Below are positions 1 to 8,670 of a stretch of 30,792 nucleotides of DNA, in pieces. The DNA is from Acidimicrobiaceae bacterium. GTDB taxonomy: Bacteria > Actinomycetota > Acidimicrobiia > Acidimicrobiales > Ilumatobacteraceae. The translations under genes were made by a program, and so were the position numbers. The first letter of the stretch is position 1, and each line of letters starts with the position of its first letter. The DNA lies in assembly GCA_947458565.1 (NCBI GenBank), contig CANGZK010000001.1, forward strand, positions 1-30,792, in the 5' to 3' direction. The notes beneath the pieces are model-generated. The model saw nothing but the letters and a program-made list of their open reading frames with translations, was not told the DNA's origin and made no database searches.

Positions 1-2
1 CC

Positions 3-515
3 GATCGTGTCGAGTTGTACAACCCAGCAGCCGACGAACTTCCGTTGTTTGAGCAATACCGAGTGCACGAGCAGCTGCTCAAAGCACTTGACAAGAAAGT
101 GTGGCTACCTTCTGGTGGTTCGCTGATCATCGAGCACACAGAAGCACTGACGGTGATTGACGTCAACACGGGTAAAAACGTGGGTAAGTCAAACCTGGAA
201 GAGACTGTCTTCTATAACAACCTTGAAGCAGCAGAGGAGATCGCACGTCAATTGCGCCTGCGCGATATTGGCGGAATCATTGTCATTGACTTCATCGACA
301 TGGAGATCAGGGAAAATCGTCGAAAGGTGCTCGAATCATTCAAGGATGCACTTGCACGCGATAAGACTCGAACCCAGGTGTTTGAGATTTCGGAACTTGG
401 TCTTGTGGAGATGACCCGCAAACGCATTGGAGAAGGATTGCTGACGAGTTTCGCCGATGCCTGCGCAGTTTGTGACAGTCGCGGATTTACGCTCGATCTG
501 TCAATGCTGGACTGA
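3..515 (+). CDS. rne: Ribonuclease E/G, C-terminal part (5' end outside window)
   Basis: This is the 3' end of an RNase E/G-family endoribonuclease, which cleaves single-stranded AU-rich RNA in mRNA decay and rRNA/tRNA processing. Reading is open from base 3 with no start, so the gene is cut by the window edge. Visible landmarks are VIDVNTGKN and GGIIVIDFIDM, the DNase-I-like subdomain segments that carry the metal-binding aspartates, followed by the Zn-link cysteines in DACAVCDSRG (CxxC). The protein stops about 13 residues after that motif, so there is no long C-terminal degradosome scaffold and the end is RNase G-like. In many actinobacteria the long RNase E extension is N-terminal, which cannot be checked here. 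It lies 73 nt upstream of rplU, the usual actinobacterial neighbour. Confidence 0.93.
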   Translation, partial: DRVELYNPAADELPLFEQYRVHEQLLKALDKKVWLPSGGSLIIEHTEALTVIDVNTGKNVGKSNLEETVFYNNLEAAEEIARQLRLRDIGGIIVIDFIDMEIRENRRKVLESFKDALARDKTRTQVFEISELGLVEMTRKRIGEGLLTSFADACAVCDSRGFTLDLSMLD

Positions 516-535
516 TAAAGCCTTAATGAATAAAG

Positions 536-564
536 CCCAACCGGTGGTTGGGTTACTAGTAACC
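536..564 (+). promoter_or_regulatory. Inverted repeats in the rplU leader
   Basis: A 7-bp hairpin (CCCAACC, 3-nt loop, GGTTGGG; 536-552) is followed, sharing two bases, by a perfect 14-bp palindrome GGTTACTAGTAACC (551-564). No U-run follows the hairpin, so it is not a classic intrinsic terminator for rne. The two elements could be an RNA leader controlling L21/L27 synthesis, an RNA processing site, or an operator. An AAGGA ribosome-binding site at 578-582 lies 6 nt before the rplU ATG. Function is not shown by the sequence. Confidence 0.4.
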
Positions 565-588
565 AAAGGGATAGAGTAAGGACTTCTT

Positions 589-900
589 ATGTACGCAATT
601 ATCGCAACCGGAGGCAAGCAAGAGAAGGTCGCCAAGGGCCAACAGGTCCATGTCGAACTGCTCGATGCTCAAGAGGGCTCAGAGGTGAAGTTCACCCCAA
701 TCATGCTCGTGGACGGTTCGACCGTTCTTGCTACTCCTGCACAGCTCGCCAAGTCAACTGTGACTGCAAAGGTCATGGGCATTGCTGCTGGCCCAAAGAT
801 CGACGGCTTTACTTACAAGCGTCGTACCAACCAGCGTCGTCGTTTTGGTCATCGCCAAAAGTATTCGGTGATTGAAATCACCAACATTCAGAAAGGCTAA
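589..900 (+). CDS. rplU: 50S ribosomal protein L21
   Basis: Encodes the 103-residue large-subunit protein L21, which binds 23S rRNA. The length is standard for the family. The N-terminus MYAIIATGGKQ and the basic C-terminal segment YKRRTNQRRRFGHRQKY followed by EITNI are the L21 hallmarks. The ATG at 589 is preceded by AAGGA with 6-nt spacing, which fixes the start. It is followed 5 nt later by rpmA, the near-universal partner, so the two are surely cotranscribed. The leader upstream holds paired inverted repeats that may regulate the operon. Confidence 0.98.
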   Translation: MYAIIATGGKQEKVAKGQQVHVELLDAQEGSEVKFTPIMLVDGSTVLATPAQLAKSTVTAKVMGIAAGPKIDGFTYKRRTNQRRRFGHRQKYSVIEITNIQKG

Positions 901-905
901 TTCTC

Positions 906-1160
906 ATGTCGAAAACCAAGGGTGGCGGTTCAACCCGCAACGGTCGCGATTCGAACGCGCAACGACTCGGCGTCAAAGTATTTGACGGCACAAAGATCAC
1001 AGCAGGAACAATTTTGATTCGTCAACGCGGCACAAAAGTGCACCCAGGTAACAACGTGGGCATTGGCAAAGACGACACGCTGTTTGCACTTTCGCACGGC
1101 AGTGTCAAGTTTGGTGAGCGTCGTGGCCGCAAGGTCGTCGACGTCATTCCAAACATTTAA
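906..1160 (+). CDS. rpmA: 50S ribosomal protein L27
   Basis: Encodes L27, 84 residues, whose flexible N-terminus reaches the peptidyl transferase centre. KGGGSTRNGRDS, the LGVK segment, IIRQRGTKVHPG-type core (here ILIRQRGTKVHPGNNVG) and the LFAL segment are all present. There is no N-terminal cleavable extension of the Firmicutes type; the protein starts MSKTKGGGS directly. An AAAGG lies about 10 nt upstream, at the end of rplU. The usual obgE follows downstream, but here the minus-strand dgt gene is inserted between rpmA and obgE. Confidence 0.98.
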   Translation: MSKTKGGGSTRNGRDSNAQRLGVKVFDGTKITAGTILIRQRGTKVHPGNNVGIGKDDTLFALSHGSVKFGERRGRKVVDVIPNI

Positions 1161-1178
1161 TTAGTTCTACTAACTTTT
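1161..1178 (+). terminator. Weak candidate terminator after rpmA
   Basis: TTAGT and ACTAA (1161-1165 and 1169-1173) form a 5-bp AT-rich stem with a 3-nt loop, followed by CTTTT. The stem is very weak, so this is only a possible terminator in the 26-nt gap between rpmA and the convergent dgt gene. A 12-bp palindrome CGAATTAATTCG (1183-1194) sits beside it, over the dgt stop codon. Confidence 0.25.
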
Positions 1179-1186
1179 GTAGCGAA

Positions 1187-2338
1187 TTAATTCGTATCGA
1201 TTCCCTGAGGGAGTCTGCTCGCATCCCAACCCAGTAGTGCTGTGCCTTGTCGGCATGCAAACCTGTCTGTCATGCCGCCAACATATGCAACTGCGTTGTG
1301 TAATGCTTCGGTTGAATGTGCGGGTGCAATGTGAGTGGCAAGACTCGCATCTTGATCATTCTCGGTGAGCATCAAATGCGGATGACTGGCGTAGTGCTCG
1401 ACAAGTGCTTGCAGTAGATCGATCACTGATTTTGCTTGGTTGCGCGAGGCGTCACGCATGTAAATGTTGTCGTAGTTAAAGCGACGAAACTCTGCAAGAG
1501 CGTCGGCCTGAGCTGGCTCCATACCGATACGGCCAGTTGCAGCAGTCGCGGCGATCATTGAAGAGATAAATGATCGAAGTTGTTGTGAGCGAGCAGTGCC
1601 GCAATGGGTGCGCACTTGTTCTGGTAGTTGGTCGAAGGTGACAATGCCGGTCGCTGCGGCATCTTCAAAGTCGTGACACACGTATGCAATGCGATCGGCC
1701 CACGAGACAACTTCGCCTTCGGGTGTCATTGGTGCCGGGCGCGACCACGAGTGATTGCGAATTCCGTCGAGAGTTTCGACACACAAATTGAGTGGCACAA
1801 GAGTCACGTCGGCACCCCAAACAGCGTGATCAAAACCCTGAGGAACAAATGGGCTCAATGCGTCCTCCGAAGCGTGGCCGCCTGGTCCATGCCCGCAGTC
1901 ATGACCGAGCGCGATCGCTTCGGTGAGAGCAACGTTGAGTGCTAAAGCTCGCGCAACCGACGTTGCTACTTGGGCAACTTCGAGTGCGTGAGTGAGACGA
2001 GTGCGTTGATGATCTTGTGGAAAGACAAATACTTGTGTTTTGCCTGCAAGACGTCGAAATGCTGATGCATGCAAGATGCGGTCTCGGTCGCGCTCGAAAC
2101 ACGTGCGAAATGGGTCTGCTTCTTGGGCAATGGCACGATTGCCAGCACCAAATGCGCGAGTAGCAAGTGGGGCAAGAGCAGAGTCTTCGCGTGACTCACG
2201 CTCGGCACGATCAATGATTTGCCGAGCACCGGGGCCAGACCACGAGTCTTTGTGAGCAAAACGAATTTGATCGTCTGATGCAAAGCCGTCCATGGTTTGA
2301 GCCCATGCGACGCTGCGCGAAATTGGTTCGGATGTCAT
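1187..2338 (-). CDS. dgt: Deoxyguanosinetriphosphate triphosphohydrolase-like HD protein
   Basis: A 383-residue HD-domain dNTP triphosphohydrolase, which splits dGTP or related dNTPs into deoxynucleoside and triphosphate to control nucleotide pools. Family landmarks are FRRLAGKTQVF, the histidine-bearing RTRLTHALEVAQVA, the HD pair in ALGHDCGHGPGGHASE, and a later WADRIAYVCHDFED helix with an aspartate that completes the metal site. Length suits the bacterial dGTPase-like group. The chosen ATG at 2338 lies 48 nt from the divergent obgE start; an internal ATG at 2293 (MDGFASDD) is a second option. It is convergent with rpmA and interrupts the normal rpmA-obgE order. Substrate preference cannot be read from sequence. 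Confidence 0.93.
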   Translation of the reverse strand: MTSEPISRSVAWAQTMDGFASDDQIRFAHKDSWSGPGARQIIDRAERESREDSALAPLATRAFGAGNRAIAQEADPFRTCFERDRDRILHASAFRRLAGKTQVFVFPQDHQRTRLTHALEVAQVATSVARALALNVALTEAIALGHDCGHGPGGHASEDALSPFVPQGFDHAVWGADVTLVPLNLCVETLDGIRNHSWSRPAPMTPEGEVVSWADRIAYVCHDFEDAAATGIVTFDQLPEQVRTHCGTARSQQLRSFISSMIAATAATGRIGMEPAQADALAEFRRFNYDNIYMRDASRNQAKSVIDLLQALVEHYASHPHLMLTENDQDASLATHIAPAHSTEALHNAVAYVGGMTDRFACRQGTALLGWDASRLPQGIDTN

Positions 2339-2386
2339 ATATCTACACGATACGTGGAGGGTGTACTAGTAGGATTGAAAGCCCCT

Positions 2387-3637
2387 ATGAGTGCCTTTGT
2401 CGATGAAGCCCAATTAAACGTCCGCGGTGGCGACGGTGGTGCTGGCTGCGTCAGTTTCAGGCGCGAAGGCCCTGTTGCATTTGGCGGTCCAAACGGCGGT
2501 GATGGTGGCGACGGCGGTTCGGTCTGGCTAGTTGCCGATCACAACGTTGCGTCGTTGTTGGCTTTTCGCGATCACCCCCACAGACGGGCGGGCGATGGCG
2601 TCCATGGAATGGGCAAGGACTTGCACGGTCGCCGTGGCGAGGACATGATCATCAAGGTTCCTGAAGGCACCGTTGTGCGCGATATGTACACGGGTGAGAT
2701 TCTGGCCGACTTGGCAGTGAACGGCACTCGCTGGCAATCCGCAAAAGGTGGCCAGGGCGGACGCGGGAACGCGCGCTTTTTGTCGAACCGCAGGCGCGCA
2801 CCAAAATTTGCTGAGCAAGGCGAGCACGGTAAAGACCGCTGGCTAAAACTTGAACTCAAATTGATGGCTGACGTAGCACTTGTTGGTTTTCCAAATGCAG
2901 GCAAGTCAACATTTATTAGTTCGGTCAGCGCAGCGAAACCAAAAATTGCCAACTATCCATTTACCACGCTTGAACCACACCTTGGAGTGGTGCGCATGGG
3001 TGGGTCGAGCGAATTCATCATTGCGGACATTCCAGGAATTATCGAAGGCGCGAGCGAGGGACGTGGACTTGGGCATCAATTTTTGCGCCACATCGAACGT
3101 GCTCGAGTGTTGTGCGTGCTTGTAGACCTTGCGCCAATGGACGAAGTATCTGCCGACGAACAAGAGCGAATTTTGTTACAAGAGTTGCAGGCCTATCAGC
3201 CTGAATTGCTCGAGCGACCACGCCTCGTTGTTGGCACCAAAACAGATGCCGCGACCGAAGAAGTGATGCTTGCATGGAAGGGTCAACGGATGTCGGCCGT
3301 GACTGGTGATGGAGTGCGGCCAATTTTGGGAGCACTTGCAGAACTGGTGCAACGCGCACGCACGCTTGTGCCTTCACAAGAATCTTCAGTAGTCATTCGT
3401 CCAGAGCCAGAAGGCACGCATATTGAGCGCATGGGCGACAACGAATTTAGATTGATTGGCCGTGACGTGGAGCGGTCGGTTGCACTGAGTGATGTGACGA
3501 CGCCTGACGCACTGAACTACATCGATGAACGACTCAAGCGACTTGGTGTTGCGCGTCTCTTGTCGCGCGCGGGCGCAAGCGATGGTGCAGTTGTGCATAT
3601 TGGGGCATTTAGTTTCGAGTACACACCGGAGACGTAG
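2387..3637 (+). CDS. obgE: GTPase Obg (ribosome assembly / stress GTPase)
   Basis: Encodes the 416-residue Obg GTPase, which acts on late 50S assembly and stringent-response signalling. The N-terminal glycine-rich Obg fold starts MSAFVDEAQLNVRGGDGG and contains runs such as GGDGGDGGS. The G domain shows G1 GFPNAGKST (about 167-175), DIPG (G3) and TKTD (G4, about 284-287; a T replaces the usual N), with MSA as G5. The C-terminal OCT domain ends at SFEYTPET. The ATG at 2387 is chosen because family homology begins there; the longer open frame upstream runs antisense into dgt. No strong ribosome-binding site is seen. proB follows after 2 nt. Confidence 0.97.
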   Translation: MSAFVDEAQLNVRGGDGGAGCVSFRREGPVAFGGPNGGDGGDGGSVWLVADHNVASLLAFRDHPHRRAGDGVHGMGKDLHGRRGEDMIIKVPEGTVVRDMYTGEILADLAVNGTRWQSAKGGQGGRGNARFLSNRRRAPKFAEQGEHGKDRWLKLELKLMADVALVGFPNAGKSTFISSVSAAKPKIANYPFTTLEPHLGVVRMGGSSEFIIADIPGIIEGASEGRGLGHQFLRHIERARVLCVLVDLAPMDEVSADEQERILLQELQAYQPELLERPRLVVGTKTDAATEEVMLAWKGQRMSAVTGDGVRPILGALAELVQRARTLVPSQESSVVIRPEPEGTHIERMGDNEFRLIGRDVERSVALSDVTTPDALNYIDERLKRLGVARLLSRAGASDGAVVHIGAFSFEYTPET

Positions 3638-3639
3638 AG

Positions 3640-4734
3640 ATGCGAATCGTTGTCAAAATTGGAACATCATCAGTAACTGATGAACACGGCTCGATCAAGA
3701 ACGAAGCAATTCGTGCATTGTGCGAGCAGGTAGCGCGCGTACGTAGCGAAAGAAACGAAGTGATTGTCGTTACGTCTGGAGCCATAGCTGGTGGGGTGGG
3801 TGCGCTTGGTTTAACCCAGCGCCCAACTGACACGCAGACACTGCAAGCTCTTGCCGCGGTTGGGCAAAGCCAGTTGATGAACAAATACAACGAGCATTTG
3901 GCCTCGCATGGTTTGGTTGGCGCTCAGGTGTTGTTGGTGCCTAATGATTTCATCGACCGCACGCAGTACCTGCATGCACGACAGACGCTTGTGCGATTGC
4001 TTGAGTTGGGTTGCGTGCCAATCATTAATGAGAACGACGCGATTGCTAGTGACGAGATTCGTTTTGGCGACAATGATCGCATCGCTGCTTTGGTGGCGCA
4101 CAGCGTGAGTGCTGATGTGTTGGTGCTGCTGACCGACATTGCTGGCTTGTTTACTGCAGACCCAAGTATTGATGCTTCGGCAACATTTATTGAGCAAGTT
4201 GCAGCAGATGACCCGCTGTTGTCAGTGCGAGCCAGCGCAAGTAGCACCGCGCGTGGAAGCGGCGGCATGTCTTCTAAATTGTCGGCTGCTCGTATTGCTT
4301 CGTGGTCGGGTGTGCGAACAGTGATTGCTGATGCAACAAAGACGGACGTTGTGATTCATGCACTTGCACAAACACCAGGTGCGGGCACACAGTTTTTGCC
4401 ACACAATCGAAACCTATCCGCCCGCAAGTTGTGGATTGCTTTTGCTGCTCAGCAGAGTGGAGTGATTGTTGTTGACGCTGGCGCAAAGCAGGCGTTGATC
4501 GAGCGCAACACGTCGTTGTTGCATGCCGGTGTGGCTGAGGTGCACGGAGATTTTTCGGAAGGCGACACTGTCGAAATCCAGGACATGAGCGGTGCGGTAT
4601 TTGCTCGCGGCATGGTCAGTGTGAGTGCGGTGCACGCAAGTGCCGCAGCTGGTCGCAAAAGTGCTGAGCTACCTGAAGGCGTTGTGGCTGAGCTTGTTCA
4701 CCGCGACGATTTGGTAGTTCTCGTCGACCAATAA
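3640..4734 (+). CDS. proB: Glutamate 5-kinase
   Basis: Phosphorylates glutamate to glutamyl-5-phosphate, the first step of proline synthesis. It has the amino-acid-kinase fold (VVKIGTSSVTDE at the N-terminus, VTSGAIAGG, PIINENDAI, FGDNDRIAALVA, LLTDIAGLF) followed by a C-terminal PUA domain from about residue 270. At 364 residues it has the two-domain form typical of bacteria. GGAG overlaps the end of obgE and the ATG is 2 nt past the obgE stop, so the two are translationally linked. proA, often next, is not present; instead the last 37 nt overlap the minus-strand murJ gene tail to tail. Confidence 0.97.
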   Translation: MRIVVKIGTSSVTDEHGSIKNEAIRALCEQVARVRSERNEVIVVTSGAIAGGVGALGLTQRPTDTQTLQALAAVGQSQLMNKYNEHLASHGLVGAQVLLVPNDFIDRTQYLHARQTLVRLLELGCVPIINENDAIASDEIRFGDNDRIAALVAHSVSADVLVLLTDIAGLFTADPSIDASATFIEQVAADDPLLSVRASASSTARGSGGMSSKLSAARIASWSGVRTVIADATKTDVVIHALAQTPGAGTQFLPHNRNLSARKLWIAFAAQQSGVIVVDAGAKQALIERNTSLLHAGVAEVHGDFSEGDTVEIQDMSGAVFARGMVSVSAVHASAAAGRKSAELPEGVVAELVHRDDLVVLVDQ

Positions 4735-6284
4735 TTGCGTACATTCGGTTCGCCAAGGAGTGCGAGCGCCGCAATGTACGTGACACCACCAATGATGACG
4801 CCGACGAGAACTCGGGCGAGTGCTCCTACTCCAGCGGTAGAGCCAACCGCATCGCAACCGAATTTCACGGCACCAGCCATAATGATGCCCGCAGCGGCGA
4901 TGCGCAGTACATCCTTAGCGAGCTTGCTCAATTGAAGCGATTGGTTCGTTGACGCAAGAGTCATCACGGCAATGACTGCGCTGATGACGTAGGCGATGGA
5001 AAAAGCAATACCGAGACCTAGTACGTCAAAGCGATCAACAAGAACAATGGCAAGAACGATGTTGATTGCGTTCTCGATGAGGTTGATAAAAAATGGAGTG
5101 CGTGTGTTGTGCTGGGCATAAAACCCGCGCAAGACAAACAGGTAAATAGAAAACCCAGTGAGACCGAGCGCGAGCCCGCTCAGCGCTCTCGCTGTATTCA
5201 CCGTGGCTTCGGATGAGAAATTTCCGTGCTGCAAAACAAGACCGATGATTGGTTTAGAAAGAACAAACAAGCCCAACGAGGCGGGGATTGTGAAAAGTGC
5301 GGTGAGTGTGATGCCACGGCTCATGCGATCTGCGAATGCTTTGTGATCGCTGTCGGCAGCAAGTCGTGCGAGATCGGGGAGAAACGTGGTTGCAATTGAC
5401 ACGGCGAGAAGACCGTGGGGAAGTTGAAACAAGACAAACGCTTTTGAGTAGGCATCAACAAGACCACTACCAGGGGATGCAAGATTTTTGATCACTACCA
5501 AGGCCATTTGGTTGGCAACAACGTAGCCAAAAGTCCACAAAGAAAGCTGGATTAATTTGCGTACTGCTGGATGAGAAAACTGCGGACTGAAGTGGAATGC
5601 AATGCCGCTGCGGCGCACCGCCACAATCTGAATAATGGCCATGACTGCAATGCCAACTGTTGTGCTGAGACCCAACTGCCACATCAATGTCGATCCGCTC
5701 AGTACGTCGGCGATATTTGGCTGCGTATCAGAACGAATTGATACGAGAAAAAAGATGGCGATGACATTGGCCGCTGCAGGTGACCAAGCTGCTGCAAAAA
5801 AACGGCGGCGAGCATTGAGCAGTGCAGAACAAAGCGCGCTTACACCGTAGAAAAAAATCTGCACGACAAAGATGCGTGTGAGTGCGGTGCCAGCACTGCG
5901 AAAGACTTCTACGTCGACGCCTGCTGCTGGGTGAATTGAAAACAGATGAAAGATTGCCGGTGAGGCAACAATTGCGGCGAGGGTGATCACGCCAAGCAAG
6001 ATGAGTGAGACACTGATAATGGCGTCAGTTCCTTGCTGCGACTCGGGCGTTTGTGGATTACTGCTGAGCAGTGAGGTGAACAACGGCACAAGGCTGGCTG
6101 CGAGCAAGCCGCCGATCAATAACTCGTAAATCGAGTTTGGTGCATTGTTGGCAGCATCAAAAGCGTCGGCGAGTGCTGTCTGGCCGATGATCACCCCAAA
6201 AACGATGATTCGGGCGAGGCCCGTGATTCGAGAGAGGGCTGTGCCAGTGGCGACAACGAGATTGGATCGACCAAGGCCAGGCAT
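4698..6284 (-). CDS. murJ: Lipid II flippase MurJ/MviN-type
   Basis: A 528-residue polytopic membrane protein of the MurJ (MOP superfamily) group, which moves lipid II across the cytoplasmic membrane for peptidoglycan synthesis. The N-terminus carries the family segment RITGLARIIVFGVIIG, then DAFDAANNAPNSIYELLIGG and LVPLFTSLL; a later helix reads GLLAVSIATTFLPDLARLA. About 13-14 hydrophobic segments are visible. It is close to the common bacterial MurJ length and lacks the pseudokinase extension known in mycobacterial MviN. It is divergent from the moxR gene (62 nt) and ends inside proB. It is distant from the dcw cluster in this window but serves the same pathway. Confidence 0.94.
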   Translation of the reverse strand: MPGLGRSNLVVATGTALSRITGLARIIVFGVIIGQTALADAFDAANNAPNSIYELLIGGLLAASLVPLFTSLLSSNPQTPESQQGTDAIISVSLILLGVITLAAIVASPAIFHLFSIHPAAGVDVEVFRSAGTALTRIFVVQIFFYGVSALCSALLNARRRFFAAAWSPAAANVIAIFFLVSIRSDTQPNIADVLSGSTLMWQLGLSTTVGIAVMAIIQIVAVRRSGIAFHFSPQFSHPAVRKLIQLSLWTFGYVVANQMALVVIKNLASPGSGLVDAYSKAFVLFQLPHGLLAVSIATTFLPDLARLAADSDHKAFADRMSRGITLTALFTIPASLGLFVLSKPIIGLVLQHGNFSSEATVNTARALSGLALGLTGFSIYLFVLRGFYAQHNTRTPFFINLIENAINIVLAIVLVDRFDVLGLGIAFSIAYVISAVIAVMTLASTNQSLQLSKLAKDVLRIAAAGIIMAGAVKFGCDAVGSTAGVGALARVLVGVIIGGVTYIAALALLGEPNVRNYWSTRTTKSSR

Positions 6285-6346
6285 GTGTATTCATCGTAGA
6301 TCGTCTAGCAGGATTGCGGTAGCGACCAAACGCTAGGGTTGCTCAA

Positions 6347-7213
6347 ATGGAAAATCGATTTGAATCAGTTGAACAAGTCCGCGAAGGACTAAAAAAGGTC
6401 CACTATTTGTCAGATGATGGCATTGCTGGCGTGGTCTTTCTTGCACAGCGATTGGGTAAGCCAATTTTGGTTGAAGGGCCAGCGGGTACGGGAAAAACCC
6501 AGTTGGCAAAGAGCGTTGCAGAGATGTTGAACGCACGACTCATTCGCTTGCAGTGCTACGAAGGCTTGGATGAATCGAAGGCTCTCTACGAGTGGAACTA
6601 CAAAAAACAATTGCTCCGCATCCAGGCTGACAAAAACAGCGACTCGTGGTCGCAGGTGCAAGATGACATCTTTAGTGAAGAGTTTTTGTTGACTCGTCCA
6701 TTGCTCGAGGCAATTAGCAGCCCAGATCCAGTGGTGCTCCTGATTGACGAAGTGGACCGTGTCGAAATCGAAACAGAGGCATTGCTACTTGAAATTCTTT
6801 CCGAGTACCAAGTCTCAATTCCAGAGTTGGGCACAATTACCGCGAAGCAAATTCCGATGGTATTTCTGACATCAAACAACACTCGCGAATTGTCGGAAGC
6901 ACTGAAGCGACGTTGTTTGTTCCTGCACATCGACTATCCGGACATGGAGCGAGAAAAAGAAATCGTGCTCACAAAGGTTCCGGATATCACGCAAAACTTG
7001 GCCGACCAGATTGCTCGTATTGTTCGCAGCATTCGTCAGCTTGACTTGAAGAAGGCTCCGTCAGTAAGCGAGACCCTGGACTGGGCGCGCACATTGATGC
7101 TGATGGGTATCGAGAACATTGATGCTCAAGAAGCAAAAGACACCTTGCACATCTTGCTCAAATACCAGACCGACATCACGAAGGCAGCCAAGGAACTGTC
7201 GGTCGACAAGTAA
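6347..7213 (+). CDS. MoxR-family AAA+ ATPase
   Basis: A 288-residue AAA+ ATPase of the MoxR group. Walker A is GPAGTGKT (residues 44-51), Walker B is VVLLIDEVDR (about 129-138), sensor 1 lies in FLTSNNTREL and the arginine finger region is LKRRCLFLHIDYP. MoxR proteins act with a VWA partner to insert cofactors or remodel target proteins; the closest functional relatives by context are CoxD/CoxE of CO dehydrogenase maturation. Its partner starts 11 nt downstream. No CO dehydrogenase subunit is visible here, so the client is unknown. The ATG at 6347 has only a weak AGGG upstream. Confidence 0.93.
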   Translation: MENRFESVEQVREGLKKVHYLSDDGIAGVVFLAQRLGKPILVEGPAGTGKTQLAKSVAEMLNARLIRLQCYEGLDESKALYEWNYKKQLLRIQADKNSDSWSQVQDDIFSEEFLLTRPLLEAISSPDPVVLLIDEVDRVEIETEALLLEILSEYQVSIPELGTITAKQIPMVFLTSNNTRELSEALKRRCLFLHIDYPDMEREKEIVLTKVPDITQNLADQIARIVRSIRQLDLKKAPSVSETLDWARTLMLMGIENIDAQEAKDTLHILLKYQTDITKAAKELSVDK

Positions 7214-7224
7214 GGCAAAACAAT

Positions 7225-8670
7225 ATGACCGTGCTCGATTTAATGTCGGGTTTCATTGCTGAGTTACGAAAAGCTGGTTTGCCCGTCAGCCTGACGGAAA
7301 ACCTAGATGCGATGGAAGCCGTCAAAGAGATTCCTATTGAGGATCGCCAGGCATTTAAATATGCATTGGCCGCAACTCTTGTAAAGAGCAATTCGCACTG
7401 GCGCGCATTTGAAACCATCTTTGAGGTGTACTTCTCGCTACGCGGACCGGAACATCAAATTCCTGGAGAGATGACCGACGCCGAAGCAGAGCTGTGGCGC
7501 GAAGAGCAAGAAATGCAGCAGCAGGGTGAAGGCGCTGCCGGAAGTGGCGGCGGCATGGATTCGCTCACTCCTGAAGAAATTGCACAGATGTTGATGCAGG
7601 CATTGATGAACGGTGATCAGGCAATGATGCGAGCACTTGCGCGCCAGTCTGTGCAGCGATTTGCAGGAATGGAACCTGGACGTCCGGTTGGCGGAACGTA
7701 TTACTTGTATCGAACGCTGCGCAACCTTGATCTTGACAACATGCTCGACAAATTGATGGAAGCAAACCGCGAGCAGGCAGCACAAGACTTGACAAAACTT
7801 GAAGAGCGTCTTGAAAAGGATGAGTTTGAGAGCAGGATCGAGCAATTTAAGCAAGAGGTCGAAGCAGAAATTCGTAGACGACTTGTTGCTGACCGTGGTG
7901 CCGAGGCGATGGCTAAGACTCTGCGTAAACCACTGCCAGAAGACGTCGAATTCATGCATGCCAACAAAGAAGAGATGCAGAGTCTGAAGAAGGCGTTGCA
8001 GCCGCTCACTCGAAAGTTGGCCGCAAAACTGGCACGCAAACGCCGACATGGTCGACGTGGTCCACTCGATTTTCGCGCGACAGTTCGGAGTTCGCTGAGT
8101 TACGGAGGAGTTCCCGCTGACCCGAAGTTCAAGTATCCACGGCCGTCTAAGCCTGAACTGATGGTTGTCGCCGACATCTCGGGCAGTGTTGCTGCGTTCG
8201 CTCGATTTACCCTGATGTTGGTGTATGCGATTCAGGGACAGTTTTCTAAAGTGCGCTCATTCGTGTTCATTGACGGAATTGACGAAGTGACTGACTACTT
8301 CAAATCGAATGTCGACATCAGCGACGCGATTCACCGCGTGAACACCGAAGCTGACGTGGTGTGGGTTGATGGGCACAGTGACTACGGCCATGCGTTTGAA
8401 GTTTTTTGGGAGCGTTACGGGAAAGACATCAATCCGAAAACCACGATTTTGCTCTTGGGGGATGCCCGCAACAACTATCACGCTTCTTCGGCTTGGGTGA
8501 TCAAGGAAATGCAAAAGCGTGGGCGCCACGTGTATTGGCTCAACCCAGAGCCGAGAAGTTACTGGAATACGGGTGACTCGATTGTTGGGGAATACGGTAA
8601 TTTCACGGAGGGCGTGTACGAGTGTCGCAATCTGCGGCAACTTGAAGCGTTCGTTGAAAAACTAGCGTGA
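7225..8670 (+). CDS. VWA domain (CoxE-like) protein, partner of MoxR ATPase
   Basis: A 481-residue cytoplasmic protein whose C-terminal third is a von Willebrand A fold of the CoxE type. The metal-ion-dependent adhesion site begins with DISGS (residues 317-321), preceded by PKFKYPRPSKPELMVVA. The N-terminal region (FIAELRKAGLPVSLTE) matches the usual start of these proteins. Between lies a charged, probably coiled-coil stretch (about 175-240) after a glycine-rich linker near residue 110. No signal peptide is seen. It follows the MoxR ATPase by 11 nt, the classic pairing, and its stop overlaps the next GTG start by 4 nt (GTGA). Role: presumed substrate adaptor for the ATPase; the target protein is not evident. 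Confidence 0.9.
   Translation: MTVLDLMSGFIAELRKAGLPVSLTENLDAMEAVKEIPIEDRQAFKYALAATLVKSNSHWRAFETIFEVYFSLRGPEHQIPGEMTDAEAELWREEQEMQQQGEGAAGSGGGMDSLTPEEIAQMLMQALMNGDQAMMRALARQSVQRFAGMEPGRPVGGTYYLYRTLRNLDLDNMLDKLMEANREQAAQDLTKLEERLEKDEFESRIEQFKQEVEAEIRRRLVADRGAEAMAKTLRKPLPEDVEFMHANKEEMQSLKKALQPLTRKLAAKLARKRRHGRRGPLDFRATVRSSLSYGGVPADPKFKYPRPSKPELMVVADISGSVAAFARFTLMLVYAIQGQFSKVRSFVFIDGIDEVTDYFKSNVDISDAIHRVNTEADVVWVDGHSDYGHAFEVFWERYGKDINPKTTILLLGDARNNYHASSAWVIKEMQKRGRHVYWLNPEPRSYWNTGDSIVGEYGNFTEGVYECRNLRQLEAFVEKLA

Noticed and set aside
536..552. Intrinsic terminator after rne
   Set aside because: Hairpin present but no downstream U-run.
7438..8049. 203-residue minus-strand open frame
   Set aside because: Cysteine-rich antisense shadow of the VWA gene.
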